A DNA stretch of 64,000 nucleotides from Prolixibacteraceae bacterium (GTDB taxonomy: Bacteria > Bacteroidota > Bacteroidia > Bacteroidales > Prolixibacteraceae). The translations under genes and the position numbers were made by a program. The stretch covers positions 1 to 64,000 of the forward strand of contig JAIOZY010000017.1 in the NCBI GenBank assembly GCA_021740385.1. The letters run 5' to 3'. This document shows, piece after piece, positions 1-8,609 of this stretch; position 1 is the stretch's first letter; every line of letters starts with the position of its first letter. The notes beneath the pieces are model-generated. The model saw only the letters and a list, made by a program, of their open reading frames with translations, had not been told where the DNA came from and ran no database searches.

Positions 1-265
1 TTAAAGCAACCAATTGCAATACAATCTTTTCGTCCCGCGGGACGCTGCCCGCATTTTTAACGGCCAGCTCGCCTATCTGTGTTACTTTCCTGCAAGTGAA
101 CTAGTAATCGCTTAAAAAGTGGTTTAAATAGCAGCATTTGAAATTGTATTAAAGGCAATAATGGCTTTGCTTTGGTTCTTCGTTGCCAGATAAGTTATAT
201 ATGAGAAGAATTAATAAAATATTGAAATTTAATTTTGGGTCATGCATTGCACAAAACAGGAGAAA
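1..265. other. Left-edge non-coding stretch
   Basis: No convincing gene is visible. A perfect 14-bp palindrome (CGTCCCGCGGGACG) lies at 31-44, more GC-rich than its surroundings, and may be a dispersed repeat or the end of a neighbouring element. A short open frame reaching a stop at 58-60 could be the tail of a gene outside the window, but nothing in it is recognisable. Confidence 0.4.
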
Positions 266-1018
266 TCAGGCAATTTTCCGCTCACGTTTAATTTCTTCGT
301 AGGCTTCATTCACTTTCTGGAATTTATCTTTAGCCGCTTTTTGAAAATCTTCACCCAGGTAACTTACCTTGTCGGGGTGGAATTTCATCGCCATTTTCCG
401 GTATGCTTTTTTAACTTCATCGTCGCTGGCCGAGGGTGAAATCTCAAGAATTTTGTAGGCCGAATGGGTGTCTTTGAAAAACATGGCTTTTATCGACTCA
501 TAATCAGCCGATTTAATGCCCATGCTCACACCAATGTGTGCAATCAGTTTTAGTTCATTCTCATGTATTTCTCCATCGGCTTTTGCAATGCCAAACAAAA
601 AATGCATCAACTGCAACCTCGATGAGTAATCCATGTTATTGCGGATTTGAAAGCATACATCGGTTACCGGAATGTTTTGTTGCAGCAGGTCGTGCAATAG
701 TTTAATGGCTTCGTTGGCCGATTGGGGCCCAAAATTCCGAACAAAAAAATCTTTAACGTAATTCAGTTCCGAACGGAGGGTTTTGCCATCGGCTTTCATA
801 ACAGCAGCTACCAATACCAGCAAACTAACGGCATACCCGCCGCTGGTTGTAGCCCTTCTTCCGGTGGTGCCGTAAGGATGATCACCGGTAAATGTTTTTT
901 TTCTATTGTCGGTCCTCGCATCAAAAGCCGAACCAATTACAAAACCAATGATTGCACCAATTGGGCCGCCGGCGAAAACACCGAGGCCGGCACCAATCCA
1001 TTTACCAAATTTTGCCAT
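266..1018 (-). CDS. TerB/DnaJ-domain protein (DjlA-like)
   Basis: A 250-residue membrane-associated co-chaperone-like protein. The N-terminus is a glycine-rich hydrophobic segment (about residues 8-33) that could insert in the inner membrane. A helical TerB-like domain follows (about 50-165). The C-terminus is a J domain (about 186-247) with the diagnostic HPD tripeptide at 214-216, which in this family stimulates the ATPase of DnaK. The order TM-TerB-J is that of DjlA. The gene starts two bases downstream of the coaE stop, so it is probably the last gene of the same minus-strand unit. The client of the co-chaperone cannot be read from the sequence. Confidence 0.85.
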   Translation of the reverse strand: MAKFGKWIGAGLGVFAGGPIGAIIGFVIGSAFDARTDNRKKTFTGDHPYGTTGRRATTSGGYAVSLLVLVAAVMKADGKTLRSELNYVKDFFVRNFGPQSANEAIKLLHDLLQQNIPVTDVCFQIRNNMDYSSRLQLMHFLFGIAKADGEIHENELKLIAHIGVSMGIKSADYESIKAMFFKDTHSAYKILEISPSASDDEVKKAYRKMAMKFHPDKVSYLGEDFQKAAKDKFQKVNEAYEEIKRERKIA

Positions 1019-1019
1019 T

Positions 1020-1601
1020 TTATATCAATGAATTATGAATGTTAATAATTTGCGGTAATATCATTTCTTTATCGCTGTTTACAATTATATAGTCCGATTG
1101 TTTAATTTTTTCCTCTTCCGGTAATTGGTTCTTCATTCGTTCCATCACTTTTTCCCTTGCAACATTATCGCGCTTCATAACCCTTGTTACCCTTAAATCA
1201 AAGGGGGCCGTAACGGTTACAATTTTATCGAACATTCCCGTAATTTCGCTTTCAAAAACAATGGCCGATTCCTGGATTACATAAGGTGCTTGCTGGTTTT
1301 GAGCCCAGTTTTGAAAGTTTTTTCTCACAACGGGGTGAACAATGCTGTTCAGTTTTGCAAGCGCAATTTGGTTGTTGAAAACCATTTCAGCCAGTTTTTT
1401 TCGGTTAACGGCGCCATTGGGCAGGTAAATGTCGTTACCGAAAAGGGAAACAAGTTTTTGCTTAATGCCCCGATCCGAATCGAGCAGTTTTTTTCCTTCA
1501 AAATCGGCATTAAAAACAGGTATACCCATTTTTTTGAAAATTTCGCAAACGAACGTTTTTCCAGCGCCAATACCCCCGGTAACCGCAACTTTAGTTATCA
1601 T
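1020..1601 (-). CDS. coaE: Dephospho-CoA kinase
   Basis: Catalyses the last step of coenzyme A synthesis, ATP-dependent phosphorylation of the ribose 3'-OH of dephospho-CoA, in the cytoplasm. The P-loop TGGIGAGKT lies at residues 8-16, and the acidic motif after it (NADFEGKKL) fits the family. Length (193 residues) is typical. I start at 1601 (MITKVAVTGG) rather than at an in-frame ATG 24 bases upstream, because family members begin a few residues before the P-loop. With this start the gene overlaps the end of the YbbR-like gene by 11 bases, suggesting translational coupling. The kinase sits with ybbR, yajC and nusB, a gene set often found together in Bacteroidota. Confidence 0.93.
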   Translation of the reverse strand: MITKVAVTGGIGAGKTFVCEIFKKMGIPVFNADFEGKKLLDSDRGIKQKLVSLFGNDIYLPNGAVNRKKLAEMVFNNQIALAKLNSIVHPVVRKNFQNWAQNQQAPYVIQESAIVFESEITGMFDKIVTVTAPFDLRVTRVMKRDNVAREKVMERMKNQLPEEEKIKQSDYIIVNSDKEMILPQIINIHNSLI

Positions 1602-2592
1602 TTTTTGCTTCAATAAAATATTCAACTTCAGTAGGGTAGACGGTCATGTTTTTTATGTAGGGCGGTGTGCTTACAATTTTTACGGGTAACAGGTTTGCCA
1701 TGCTGTCGGTGTTGCCATAATCAACCGAAACAATAAAGCTTGAATTGCTGATGTTTTGATAATGGTGTATCGATACAAGGCAACTAACGTTTACTTTACC
1801 CGGAAAGGTGACCAGGTTTACCGAGTCGGGGACATTGAATTTTGAAATGGCCACTTTTTCGTTGTATTCGGTGTATTGCGAAACGGGTATTACCATTTGA
1901 ACTTTTTTCCTGTCGAATTCAACTTTTTCGATGGGTTTTAGTGAAATGTTTTTTTTGATATCGGCATTCAGCTTCCTGAATTTTTTATAGCTCGTTGTAA
2001 CTGTTTTCAGTGTATCTATAATTGATTTTGGGCCCCTTGCGGTTGCCTTTTCCGGAATAAAGGTAATCGAATCGTACAAAAAATACTGGTTGTCGAATGT
2101 TAAGGCGACATTTGGCAATATATCTACCTCTTTTTCAGCCAATTCATCAAATCTGAATGTAAGTGTATCGGGTAAAATGTCAATTATTTCCACATCCGAA
2201 CTAACCTGATCGGACAAGCGTGAAATGTATTGAGCGGTTATCATTCGAAATGTTGTAGTTCTGTTTTCCTCAATAGCATTGTTTGTAAGCGCATTAATAT
2301 TGAAGTCAATGGGATTTACCGAAATACGGAATTTATGCCTTAAAAGGGTAAAACCGTTAGCCTTGATGGTTGATTTCAAGTGGGAGGGAGGTGCATCAAT
2401 CATCACTTTGTTTTTGGGCAGGTTAGTGTATCGAACAGGTATCGACACCGTGGTTTCGTAAGTGTCACCCAGCGAACTAACCAGCCATAAAATGGTGGAA
2501 ATAGTCAGGCAAATGAGAAAGATGAACGGGCGGTTGTTCTCTTTTAAATTTGTGTTTTTCAACCAATGCTTTATTTTCCCGAGAATATTCAA
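1591..2592 (-). CDS. YbbR-like domain protein
   Basis: A 333-residue protein with one N-terminal membrane anchor (about residues 22-42) followed by an extracytoplasmic region of YbbR-like beta-rich repeats (for example around VRYTNLPKN and PNVALTFDN). In Firmicutes the homologous CdaR modulates the diadenylate cyclase CdaA. No cyclase gene is next to it here, and in Bacteroidota the role is not established, so only the domain is assigned. It follows yajC on the same strand but a hairpin terminator lies between them. Its stop lies inside the coaE start region. Confidence 0.85.
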   Translation of the reverse strand: MNILGKIKHWLKNTNLKENNRPFIFLICLTISTILWLVSSLGDTYETTVSIPVRYTNLPKNKVMIDAPPSHLKSTIKANGFTLLRHKFRISVNPIDFNINALTNNAIEENRTTTFRMITAQYISRLSDQVSSDVEIIDILPDTLTFRFDELAEKEVDILPNVALTFDNQYFLYDSITFIPEKATARGPKSIIDTLKTVTTSYKKFRKLNADIKKNISLKPIEKVEFDRKKVQMVIPVSQYTEYNEKVAISKFNVPDSVNLVTFPGKVNVSCLVSIHHYQNISNSSFIVSVDYGNTDSMANLLPVKIVSTPPYIKNMTVYPTEVEYFIEAKNDN

Positions 2593-2653
2593 GGCTTTAC
2601 CGTTTTATTTTTAAAACGTAAAGTTAATAATTTGCGCGAACCGGTTTAAACAA

Positions 2654-2678
2654 AAAAAGAAGGGAGCCCCTTCTTTTT
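2654..2678. terminator. Rho-independent terminator between yajC and ybbR
   Basis: An 11-bp stem (arms at 2654-2664 and 2668-2678) closes a 3-nt loop and has A/T runs on both sides, so it could work in either direction. On the minus strand it would end the yajC transcript before the ybbR-like gene. Confidence 0.7.
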
Positions 2679-2684
2679 CTATTT

Positions 2685-3017
2685 TTATCTTTGCGCTTGT
2701 TGCATGTCTCCCGGGTCTTTTAATACACTTGCCTTATCAACTGTTAGTTTTGTGTTTTCGTCAACTTGTAAAACAACAATGTTTTCATTAATGTTGGCTA
2801 CTTTACCGTAAATGCCTCCGGAAGTAACAACTTTATCGCCTTTTTTAAGGCTTTCGCGAAACTTGCGAAGTTCTTTTTGCTTCTTTGCCTGTGGCCTGAT
2901 CATAAATAACCAGAATATCACCAATATGGCAAGCAGGGGCAAAAACATTCCCAGCGGGCTGCCCTGGCCTTCTTCACCAGTAGGCTGGGTCATTAACAAA
3001 TAGTTTAATAGTTGCAT
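2685..3017 (-). CDS. yajC: Preprotein translocase subunit YajC
   Basis: A 110-residue inner-membrane protein that associates with SecDF in the Sec translocon. One transmembrane helix (about residues 22-42) ends in the family signature FWLFMIRPQAKKQKE. The cytoplasmic domain that follows contains GDKVVTSGGIYGKV, the best-conserved stretch of the family. Length is normal. It lies between nusB and the ybbR-like gene on the same strand. Confidence 0.95.
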   Translation of the reverse strand: MQLLNYLLMTQPTGEEGQGSPLGMFLPLLAILVIFWLFMIRPQAKKQKELRKFRESLKKGDKVVTSGGIYGKVANINENIVVLQVDENTKLTVDKASVLKDPGDMQQAQR

Positions 3018-3198
3018 ATTACTTTAATTTTTAAATGTTTCGTTTATAAATATTTTCCAATAAGGGTTTTATGATTTTTGAACCCATTATTTTTTTTCAT
3101 TTTCACAAACATCAAAAGTATGCATTTATTGTATAACAACAAATTTTAAAACAACGATGCATACAATTGTTAATATGAAGTTATTCATTGAACTGTGG

Positions 3199-4149
3199 TC
3201 AGTTTTCACCAATTAGTCCCCGACCTGCTTTTGTTACTTTTCCTTCTTCTTTAAGTTTCTTGAGGATTTTATCGAGTATACCGTTTATAAAAGTTCGGCT
3301 TTTGGCTGTGCTGTAATACCTTGCCAGGTCGATGTATTCATTAAGTGACACTTTTGTGGGTATCGACGGAAAATTGATAAATTCACACAAGGCCATTTCC
3401 ATTATAAGTACATCGATAAAGGCCACCCGGTCGATATCCCAGTTCCTCAGATGGTTTTTGATAATTTCACGGTGTTCTTCCGAATCGAGGATCGATTTGC
3501 GGAAAAGCTTTTTCGTGAAGTCAATATCTTCTTCGTCTTTAAAGAGGGGCATCAGGCTTTTTTCGGGCGATGTTGAATATTTGAATTTTTTAAGTGTCTT
3601 AATAATCATACTGATAACAAATTCGACATCATCGTTCCAGAAAATACTCTGTTCTTCAAGAATTTGATACAGTTCTTCCGAGGGGGCTAAAACGTCGGCA
3701 TAAAAGAATTCAACAATTGCCCGGTGTGCATCGAACGAAAAGTTTTTGCTTTCCATGTACCGCACGTATTCCTCGGTTCCGGCAAGCTTGGTAAACATCC
3801 TTTTTATGAATTCGGGGTGGTTTACCCACGTTAATTTGTTTTTTTCGATGTATTTGTTTAATTGTTCATTTTCAGATACTTTAAGTATTAATTCGTTTTC
3901 AACGAATTTTAAATTCGGATTCAGGTCGCTTTCCGTAGGTATCTGTTTTTGCTTGTTCTGTTCAATTTTATTCAAGGCATGTTGCTGTACTTCTACCAGT
4001 AAAAGAAGTAGCAGGTGGTACAGGTCATACGATTTGTTAATGGAAAAGAAAAGTTCCTTTTCAGCAAGGTTAATTGACTGATTTGGAGAAGAGTGGAATG
4101 CATACAACGATTGCATTACCTTAATCCTTATTATGCGTCGACTGATCAT
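3199..4149 (-). CDS. nusB: Transcription antitermination factor NusB
   Basis: A 316-residue NusB. The C-terminal half (from about residue 180) carries the RNA-binding all-helical NusB fold, with the typical stretch NEYIDLARYYSTAKSRTFINGILDKI near the end. E. coli NusB is about 139 residues; the long helical N-terminal extension is the usual Bacteroidota form. NusB with NusE binds boxA of rRNA transcripts in antitermination. The 181 bases between nusB and yajC hold no gene. Confidence 0.92.
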   Translation of the reverse strand: MISRRIIRIKVMQSLYAFHSSPNQSINLAEKELFFSINKSYDLYHLLLLLLVEVQQHALNKIEQNKQKQIPTESDLNPNLKFVENELILKVSENEQLNKYIEKNKLTWVNHPEFIKRMFTKLAGTEEYVRYMESKNFSFDAHRAIVEFFYADVLAPSEELYQILEEQSIFWNDDVEFVISMIIKTLKKFKYSTSPEKSLMPLFKDEEDIDFTKKLFRKSILDSEEHREIIKNHLRNWDIDRVAFIDVLIMEMALCEFINFPSIPTKVSLNEYIDLARYYSTAKSRTFINGILDKILKKLKEEGKVTKAGRGLIGEN

Positions 4150-4233
4150 TTAAAGAACTGTTGTGTTGTTTTGGTGGTAAATGTAACGCTTTTTATTTAA
4201 CCAGAAAATCCCTGAATTTTCAAAATATCAATG

Positions 4234-5076
4234 TTAACATTTTTTTATCCATGTGTCTTTTCCTGAAAAGTAAGGTGCGGCAGGGGTTATTGTTACATTT
4301 TTATTCTTTTTTATCAATATCACCAATCTCATCACACTGTTCAACCCATTCTCCTTGTCCGCCGTAGCTTCAGCGGAGGCGGACTCATCATCCTTGTCCA
4401 CCGTAGCTTCAGCGAAGGCGGAATCATCATCATCATCCAGCTCATCCCAGTTATACTGCATTTTGGGCGGGCCATACTGGTAATAGAAAGCCGAAAGGAT
4501 AGTGCCTGATGCAGCTCCCATTAAATGCCCTTCCCACGATATACGGGGTTCAATGGGGAACAAGCCCCAGATAAAGCTGCCGTATAAAAAAGTAACGATT
4601 AGCGAGATGGTTAAAAGGCGGATATCGCGCCTAAACAAACCCGAAAAAAACAGAAATGCAGCCAGGCCGTAAATGACACCGCTGGCCCCAATGTGCCATA
4701 CTTCGCGGCCACCAACCCAAAGCAGCAGCCCCGATAAAAAATAATTCATCAGGAAAACTTTCAGGGCAACCCTCCGGTAGAAATAGAAGAGGGCAGTGGC
4801 CAGTACAATAAACGATGTGGAATTTCCGGTTAAATGGGCAAAATCGCCGTGTATTAATGGTGAGGTAAGGATACCAATCAAACCTTTAATGTGGCGGGGA
4901 TAAACGCCTAAATGCACCAGGTTGATGTCGAGAAAAACCTCCGATAATTTAAACAACCAAATGATGATCAGGAAAATTAACGGGATTACCAGGCTGTAAC
5001 GGAAAATCTTTTTTTCAATCTTGCCGGAACGATCAGTGGGCGGTTGCGGATAATATTTGAATGTGAGTTTAGCCAT
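4234..5076 (-). CDS. Rhomboid family intramembrane serine protease
   Basis: A 280-residue polytopic membrane protein of the rhomboid family, which cleaves substrates within the bilayer using a Ser-His dyad. The Ser is in GASG (Ser132), the His in WEGHLMG (His184), and HGDFAHLTGN gives the conserved histidine/asparagine of helix 2. About five or six hydrophobic segments lie between residues 27 and 200. The tail after about residue 212 is unlike the family. It is made of two 13-residue units (SAFAEATVDKDDE and SASAEATADKENG) encoded by a dispersed DNA repeat, followed by about 34 extra residues. The start overlaps the end of the threonine aldolase gene by 8 bases. Confidence 0.88.
   Translation of the reverse strand: MAKLTFKYYPQPPTDRSGKIEKKIFRYSLVIPLIFLIIIWLFKLSEVFLDINLVHLGVYPRHIKGLIGILTSPLIHGDFAHLTGNSTSFIVLATALFYFYRRVALKVFLMNYFLSGLLLWVGGREVWHIGASGVIYGLAAFLFFSGLFRRDIRLLTISLIVTFLYGSFIWGLFPIEPRISWEGHLMGAASGTILSAFYYQYGPPKMQYNWDELDDDDDSAFAEATVDKDDESASAEATADKENGLNSVMRLVILIKKNKNVTITPAAPYFSGKDTWIKKC
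4352..4429. repeat. Two tandem 39-bp copies of a dispersed repeat inside a gene
   Basis: Two direct copies start at 4352 and 4391. Each holds TCCTTGTCC followed by CCGTAGCTTCAGCG and AGGCGGA. The core is an imperfect palindrome (GCTTCAGC and flanks). The 39-bp unit equals 13 codons, so the rhomboid frame stays open through both copies. Related cores occur at 18122-18214 and about 20660-20682. Confidence 0.75.
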
Positions 5077-6097
5077 TTAAAAGCTCTTCTAACTTTTTGC
5101 AAAACAGAACAATATCTTCTTCACGTGTATCGAATGAAGTCATCCAGCGCACTTCATGGTTGTTTTCGTCCCAGGGGTAAAAAAAGTAGGCCTGCTGAAG
5201 TTGATCCCTGATTTCATCGTCGAGTATTGCAAAAACCCCGTTGGCTTCTACCTTTTGGGTTATTTTTATGCCCCGTTTTTCAACTTCTTGTGCCAAAAAT
5301 GCGGCCATGTTGTTTGCATGCAAAGCATTTTTTTTCCACAAGTCGTTTTCAAAATAGGCCAGGAACTGTGCTGAAACAAAACGCATTTTTGAAAAAAGTT
5401 GTGCCGCTTGTTTCCTGAAATATTTCGCATTGACCGAAAGTTGTTTGTTTAAAAAAACCACGGCTTCGCCCATCATCATGCCGTTTTTAGTGCCTCCAAA
5501 CGAAAGGGCGTCAATGCCAACATCACGGGAAATTTCGCGAAACGATAAGTTTAGGCTTACAGCAGCATTGGCAATACGGGCGCCATCCATGTGCACGTAC
5601 ATGTTATGGTCATGTGCCAGTTTCGTTAGTGCAGACAATTCGTCGGGTTTATATATTGTACCCATTTCGGTAGCCTGTGAAATAGACAATATACCGGGCT
5701 GGGAATGGTGCTCAAAACCGAAACCGTGCAAATGCGGTTTTACCAATTCCGGGGTAAGCTTGCCGTCGGGTGTATCGATACCGATTATTTTCGATCCGGA
5801 TATTTTTTCGGGTGCCCCGCATTCGTCAACGTTTATGTGCGCCGTAGCCGGGCATAAAACCGAGTGGAAGGAACGCGCCAGGGTGTTTATTGATAAAACA
5901 TTAGCACCTGTGCCGTTAAAGCAGAAATAAACATCGGTATCGTTTCCAAAAAGATCCCTGAATTTTTCAGTGGCCTGTTCGGTGTAAATATCACCGCCAT
6001 ACCCGGTTGTGTGGCCGCTGTTGGCTTTCTCTATGGCTTTAAGTATTTCAGGGTGTATCCCTGAATTATTATCGCTTGCAAATCCTCGTTTGTTCAT
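5069..6097 (-). CDS. ltaE: Low-specificity L-threonine aldolase (PLP-dependent)
   Basis: A 342-residue fold-type I PLP enzyme that splits L-threonine or L-allo-threonine into glycine and acetaldehyde. The PLP lysine lies in SFGGTKNGMM. The conserved DGARIANAA (aspartate that contacts the pyridine ring) and the N-terminal NSGIHPEILKA fit the beta-eliminating lyase/aldolase family. Length is normal. A -7-like TATCTTTG lies on the minus strand at 6124-6117, just upstream of the start, without a clear -33 partner. The gene overlaps the rhomboid gene, so the two are probably co-transcribed. Confidence 0.9.
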   Translation of the reverse strand: MNKRGFASDNNSGIHPEILKAIEKANSGHTTGYGGDIYTEQATEKFRDLFGNDTDVYFCFNGTGANVLSINTLARSFHSVLCPATAHINVDECGAPEKISGSKIIGIDTPDGKLTPELVKPHLHGFGFEHHSQPGILSISQATEMGTIYKPDELSALTKLAHDHNMYVHMDGARIANAAVSLNLSFREISRDVGIDALSFGGTKNGMMMGEAVVFLNKQLSVNAKYFRKQAAQLFSKMRFVSAQFLAYFENDLWKKNALHANNMAAFLAQEVEKRGIKITQKVEANGVFAILDDEIRDQLQQAYFFYPWDENNHEVRWMTSFDTREEDIVLFCKKLEELLNG

Positions 6098-6168
6098 ACC
6101 CCGATTTTTTTATTTTCAAAGATAAATAAATGTATCAGGGTTGAAAAGAAAGCCTCCGTAAGCTGATA

Positions 6169-6702
6169 TTATTCCGTTTTGTTTGTAATCCAGTTTACAA
6201 TTTTTTCATCAAAGGGCTTCACTTTTGGTGAAACGTAACCGGCAATTTCACCGTTTTCATTTACCATGTATTTCTGAAAATTCCAGCTAACCGAAGAGTT
6301 TGTCGATTCGGTAAGCCATTTGTACAAAGGATGCATATCGTTTCCTTTAACCGATATTTTGGCCATCATGGGAAATGTCACCCCGTAATTAATTTGGCAA
6401 AACTCGGCAATGTCATCATTACTGCCGGGTTCCTGGTTTAAGAAATTATTGGCCGGAAAACCAATAATAACAAAATTACTGTCCTTATAGGTTTTGTAAA
6501 GTTTTTCAAGGTCTTCGTACTGAGGTGTCAAACCACATTTTGATGCTGTATTCACAACCAGCACTTTTTTACCCTGAAACCGGTTTAATGAAAATTCGTT
6601 TCCGGAGATATCCGTAACGGTAAAATCATGCAGCGTTTTTTCGTTTTGTGCCACTGCTGTTAAAGCCAAAAGCAAAATAATGATACTTAGATATGTTTTC
6701 AC
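6169..6702 (-). CDS. Secreted glutathione peroxidase family protein
   Basis: A 177-residue thiol peroxidase of the GPx family. A Sec signal peptide occupies about residues 1-18 (MKTYLSIIILLLALTAVAQ). The peroxidatic Cys lies in NTASKCGLTPQY. The conserved GFPANNF and WNFQKY segments supply the Gln/Asn and Trp of the active-site tetrad. In bacteria such enzymes usually draw electrons from thioredoxin-like proteins rather than glutathione, and the leader places it in the periplasm. It is divergent from dnaX and downstream of nothing obvious; the lta gene follows on the same strand 72 bases on. Confidence 0.9.
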   Translation of the reverse strand: MKTYLSIIILLLALTAVAQNEKTLHDFTVTDISGNEFSLNRFQGKKVLVVNTASKCGLTPQYEDLEKLYKTYKDSNFVIIGFPANNFLNQEPGSNDDIAEFCQINYGVTFPMMAKISVKGNDMHPLYKWLTESTNSSVSWNFQKYMVNENGEIAGYVSPKVKPFDEKIVNWITNKTE

Positions 6703-6841
6703 AATAATAAATTTTTAAAGTTATTGAAATAACAAGTAGTAGGGGAATAAGTTTTCGTCAAAAAACAATTTCTGAAATTTTCTTTACCGGTATGTTGAAA
6801 AAATGGGATACTTTCATTCGTTTTATTCGGTATACAATATC

Positions 6842-6849
6842 TATATTTG
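6842..6849 (+). promoter_or_regulatory. Candidate -7 element of the dnaX promoter
   Basis: TATATTTG matches the Bacteroidota -7 consensus TAnnTTTG and lies 22 bases before the dnaX start codon. No good TTG is seen at the expected -33 distance, so this is only a partial match. Confidence 0.4.
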
Positions 6850-6870
6850 GATTCATAAAAATGTTTTTCG

Positions 6871-8597
6871 ATGAAAGATTTTGTTGTATCGGCCCGAAAA
6901 TACAGGCCTTCAACCTTTAAGTCGGTTGTTGGGCAGCATTCCATTACGGCAACGCTGAAGAATGCCATTAAGAACAACCAAATAGCACATGCTTATCTCT
7001 TTTGTGGTCCACGGGGAGTAGGAAAAACCACCTGCGCACGTATTTTTGCCAAAACAATAAATTGCAATAATGTAGCATCCGATTTTGAACCCTGCAACGA
7101 ATGTGAATCGTGTTTGGCCTTTAACGAAAACAGGTCGTACAACATTCATGAACTCGATGCTGCATCGAACAACTCGGTTGACGATATCCGCACGTTAATT
7201 GATCAGGTGCGGGTTCCCCCGCAATTGGGAACCTACAGCGTTTATATTATTGACGAGGTACACATGCTTTCTTCGCAGGCATTTAATGCATTTTTAAAAA
7301 CACTGGAAGAACCACCAAAACACGCGTTGTTCATTCTGGCCACCACCGAAAAACATAAAATAATTCCCACAATTTTATCGCGTTGCCAGATTTTTGATTT
7401 CAACCGCATTAACAATTCCGATATTGCCGGCTACCTGAAATATGTTGCAGAAAAAGAAGGGGTTGATATTGAAGAAACCGGCATTAACGTAATTGCCCAA
7501 AAAGCCGATGGTGCCATGCGTGATGCCCTTTCGATATTTGACCAGATTGTAAGTTTTTCGGGTAAAAAAATCACCTATCAGGATGTAATTGAAAACCTGA
7601 ATGTGCTTGATTATGAGTATTATTTCAAAATAACCGATAGTTTTCTGAAAGGTGAAATCCCCGAAGCATTGACACTTTTTAATGATATCATCGAAAACGG
7701 ATTCGATGGGCATCATTTTATTAACGGACTGAGCACACACTTTCGGGACCTGTTGGTTTGTAAAGACCCCAAAACGGTTCAATTGCTGCAGGTAGGTGCC
7801 GAAATTCAGGAAAAATACGCGGTTCAGGCAAAGTCGTGCGATCACACCTTTTTAATCAGGGGGATTGATATTGCTTCGGAATGTGACCTGAATTATAAAA
7901 CCAGTCAAAATAAACGTCTTCTGGTTGAGTTGAGCCTGATAAAAATTGCACAGTTGGCTGAAAAAAAAAAGCCGGTGACGAATGGGACATAAACACAATT
8001 ACCTTAGCCCCCATTTTTAGTGATCCCCCAAAAACAACCACGCAAACCAGCCCGCAAAAAAAAGGCGAAACCCCAAAGGGTGATAGTCGCCCGCATACTC
8101 CTTCAGCCATCAAACGAAAAAGTTCCGAAATAGGTACACCCTCCATTTCGCAGGCACTTCAGGGTAATTTTAAAGAAGAAGATGATGATGAGACAAAAGT
8201 AACGGTGCCGGAAAAGTACGCGCAAACTACCCGCGAAAGTAACCATCATTTTACCGATGATGAACTGAAGCAGGTATGGGCCGAATTTGCAAAACGCTAT
8301 TCCGATCAGTTACACTTGCACGATGCCCTGTCGGTACCCCCTCAATTGCTCGACAATTATGTGGTAAAAATGAATGTGACTAATTCGGTGCAGCTCGACC
8401 GTGTAAAATTGCTCAAACCCGAATTGATCGGTTTTTTGAGAACAGAGCTTAAAAATTCACAGATTGATGTTAAAATCGTGATGAATAAAAACCTTCAGCA
8501 AAAAAAATTGTTAACAGATGAACAGAAGCTTCAGGCCATGATGAAAAAAAATCCGGCTTTAAAGAAAATGAAGCAAATGTTTAACCTTGATTTTTAG
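6871..8597 (+). CDS. dnaX: DNA polymerase III tau/gamma subunits, expressed through a -1 frameshift
   Basis: Clamp-loader ATPase of the replicative polymerase. The first frame runs from 6871 to a stop at 7990-7992 (373 residues). It has the P-loop GPRGVGKT (residues 46-53), the zinc-binding cysteines C65, C75, C78 and C81, and the DEVHMLS Walker B motif. At A10 (7961-7970) a -1 shift enters a frame that continues without a stop to 8597, giving about 575 residues. The tail after the shift (AGDEWDINTITLAPIF onward) reads as natural protein: a proline/lysine/serine linker followed by a helical domain, as in tau. The short form resembles gamma and the long form tau. A sequencing error in the run cannot be excluded, but the site matches a known programmed one. 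Confidence 0.88.
7961..7971 (+). promoter_or_regulatory. Slippery site A10-G within dnaX
   Basis: Ten A followed by G. In the zero frame the last codons are AAA (7966-7968) and AAG (7969-7971) preceded by A. This is the heptamer A AAA AAG used for programmed -1 frameshifting in E. coli dnaX. A long A run can also cause transcriptional slippage, as in Thermus dnaX. The zero frame stops seven codons further on and the -1 frame runs into the tau-like tail. Confidence 0.75.
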
Positions 8598-8609
8598 AAT
8601 TTTGTATGC

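Noticed and set aside
31-44. An attachment or operator site at the palindrome CGTCCCGCGGGACG.
   Set aside because: Only one copy is visible, with no gene or promoter in phase; it is mentioned only in the left-edge entry.
6699-6977. A 92-codon minus-strand gene upstream of the peroxidase.
   Set aside because: Most of it runs antisense to the start of dnaX and codes no recognisable sequence; the peroxidase has its own start and leader.
8205-8597. A separate 130-residue gene starting at 8205.
   Set aside because: It is in the -1 frame and the open frame continues upstream to the A10 run in natural-looking protein; it is the tail of dnaX, not a separate gene.
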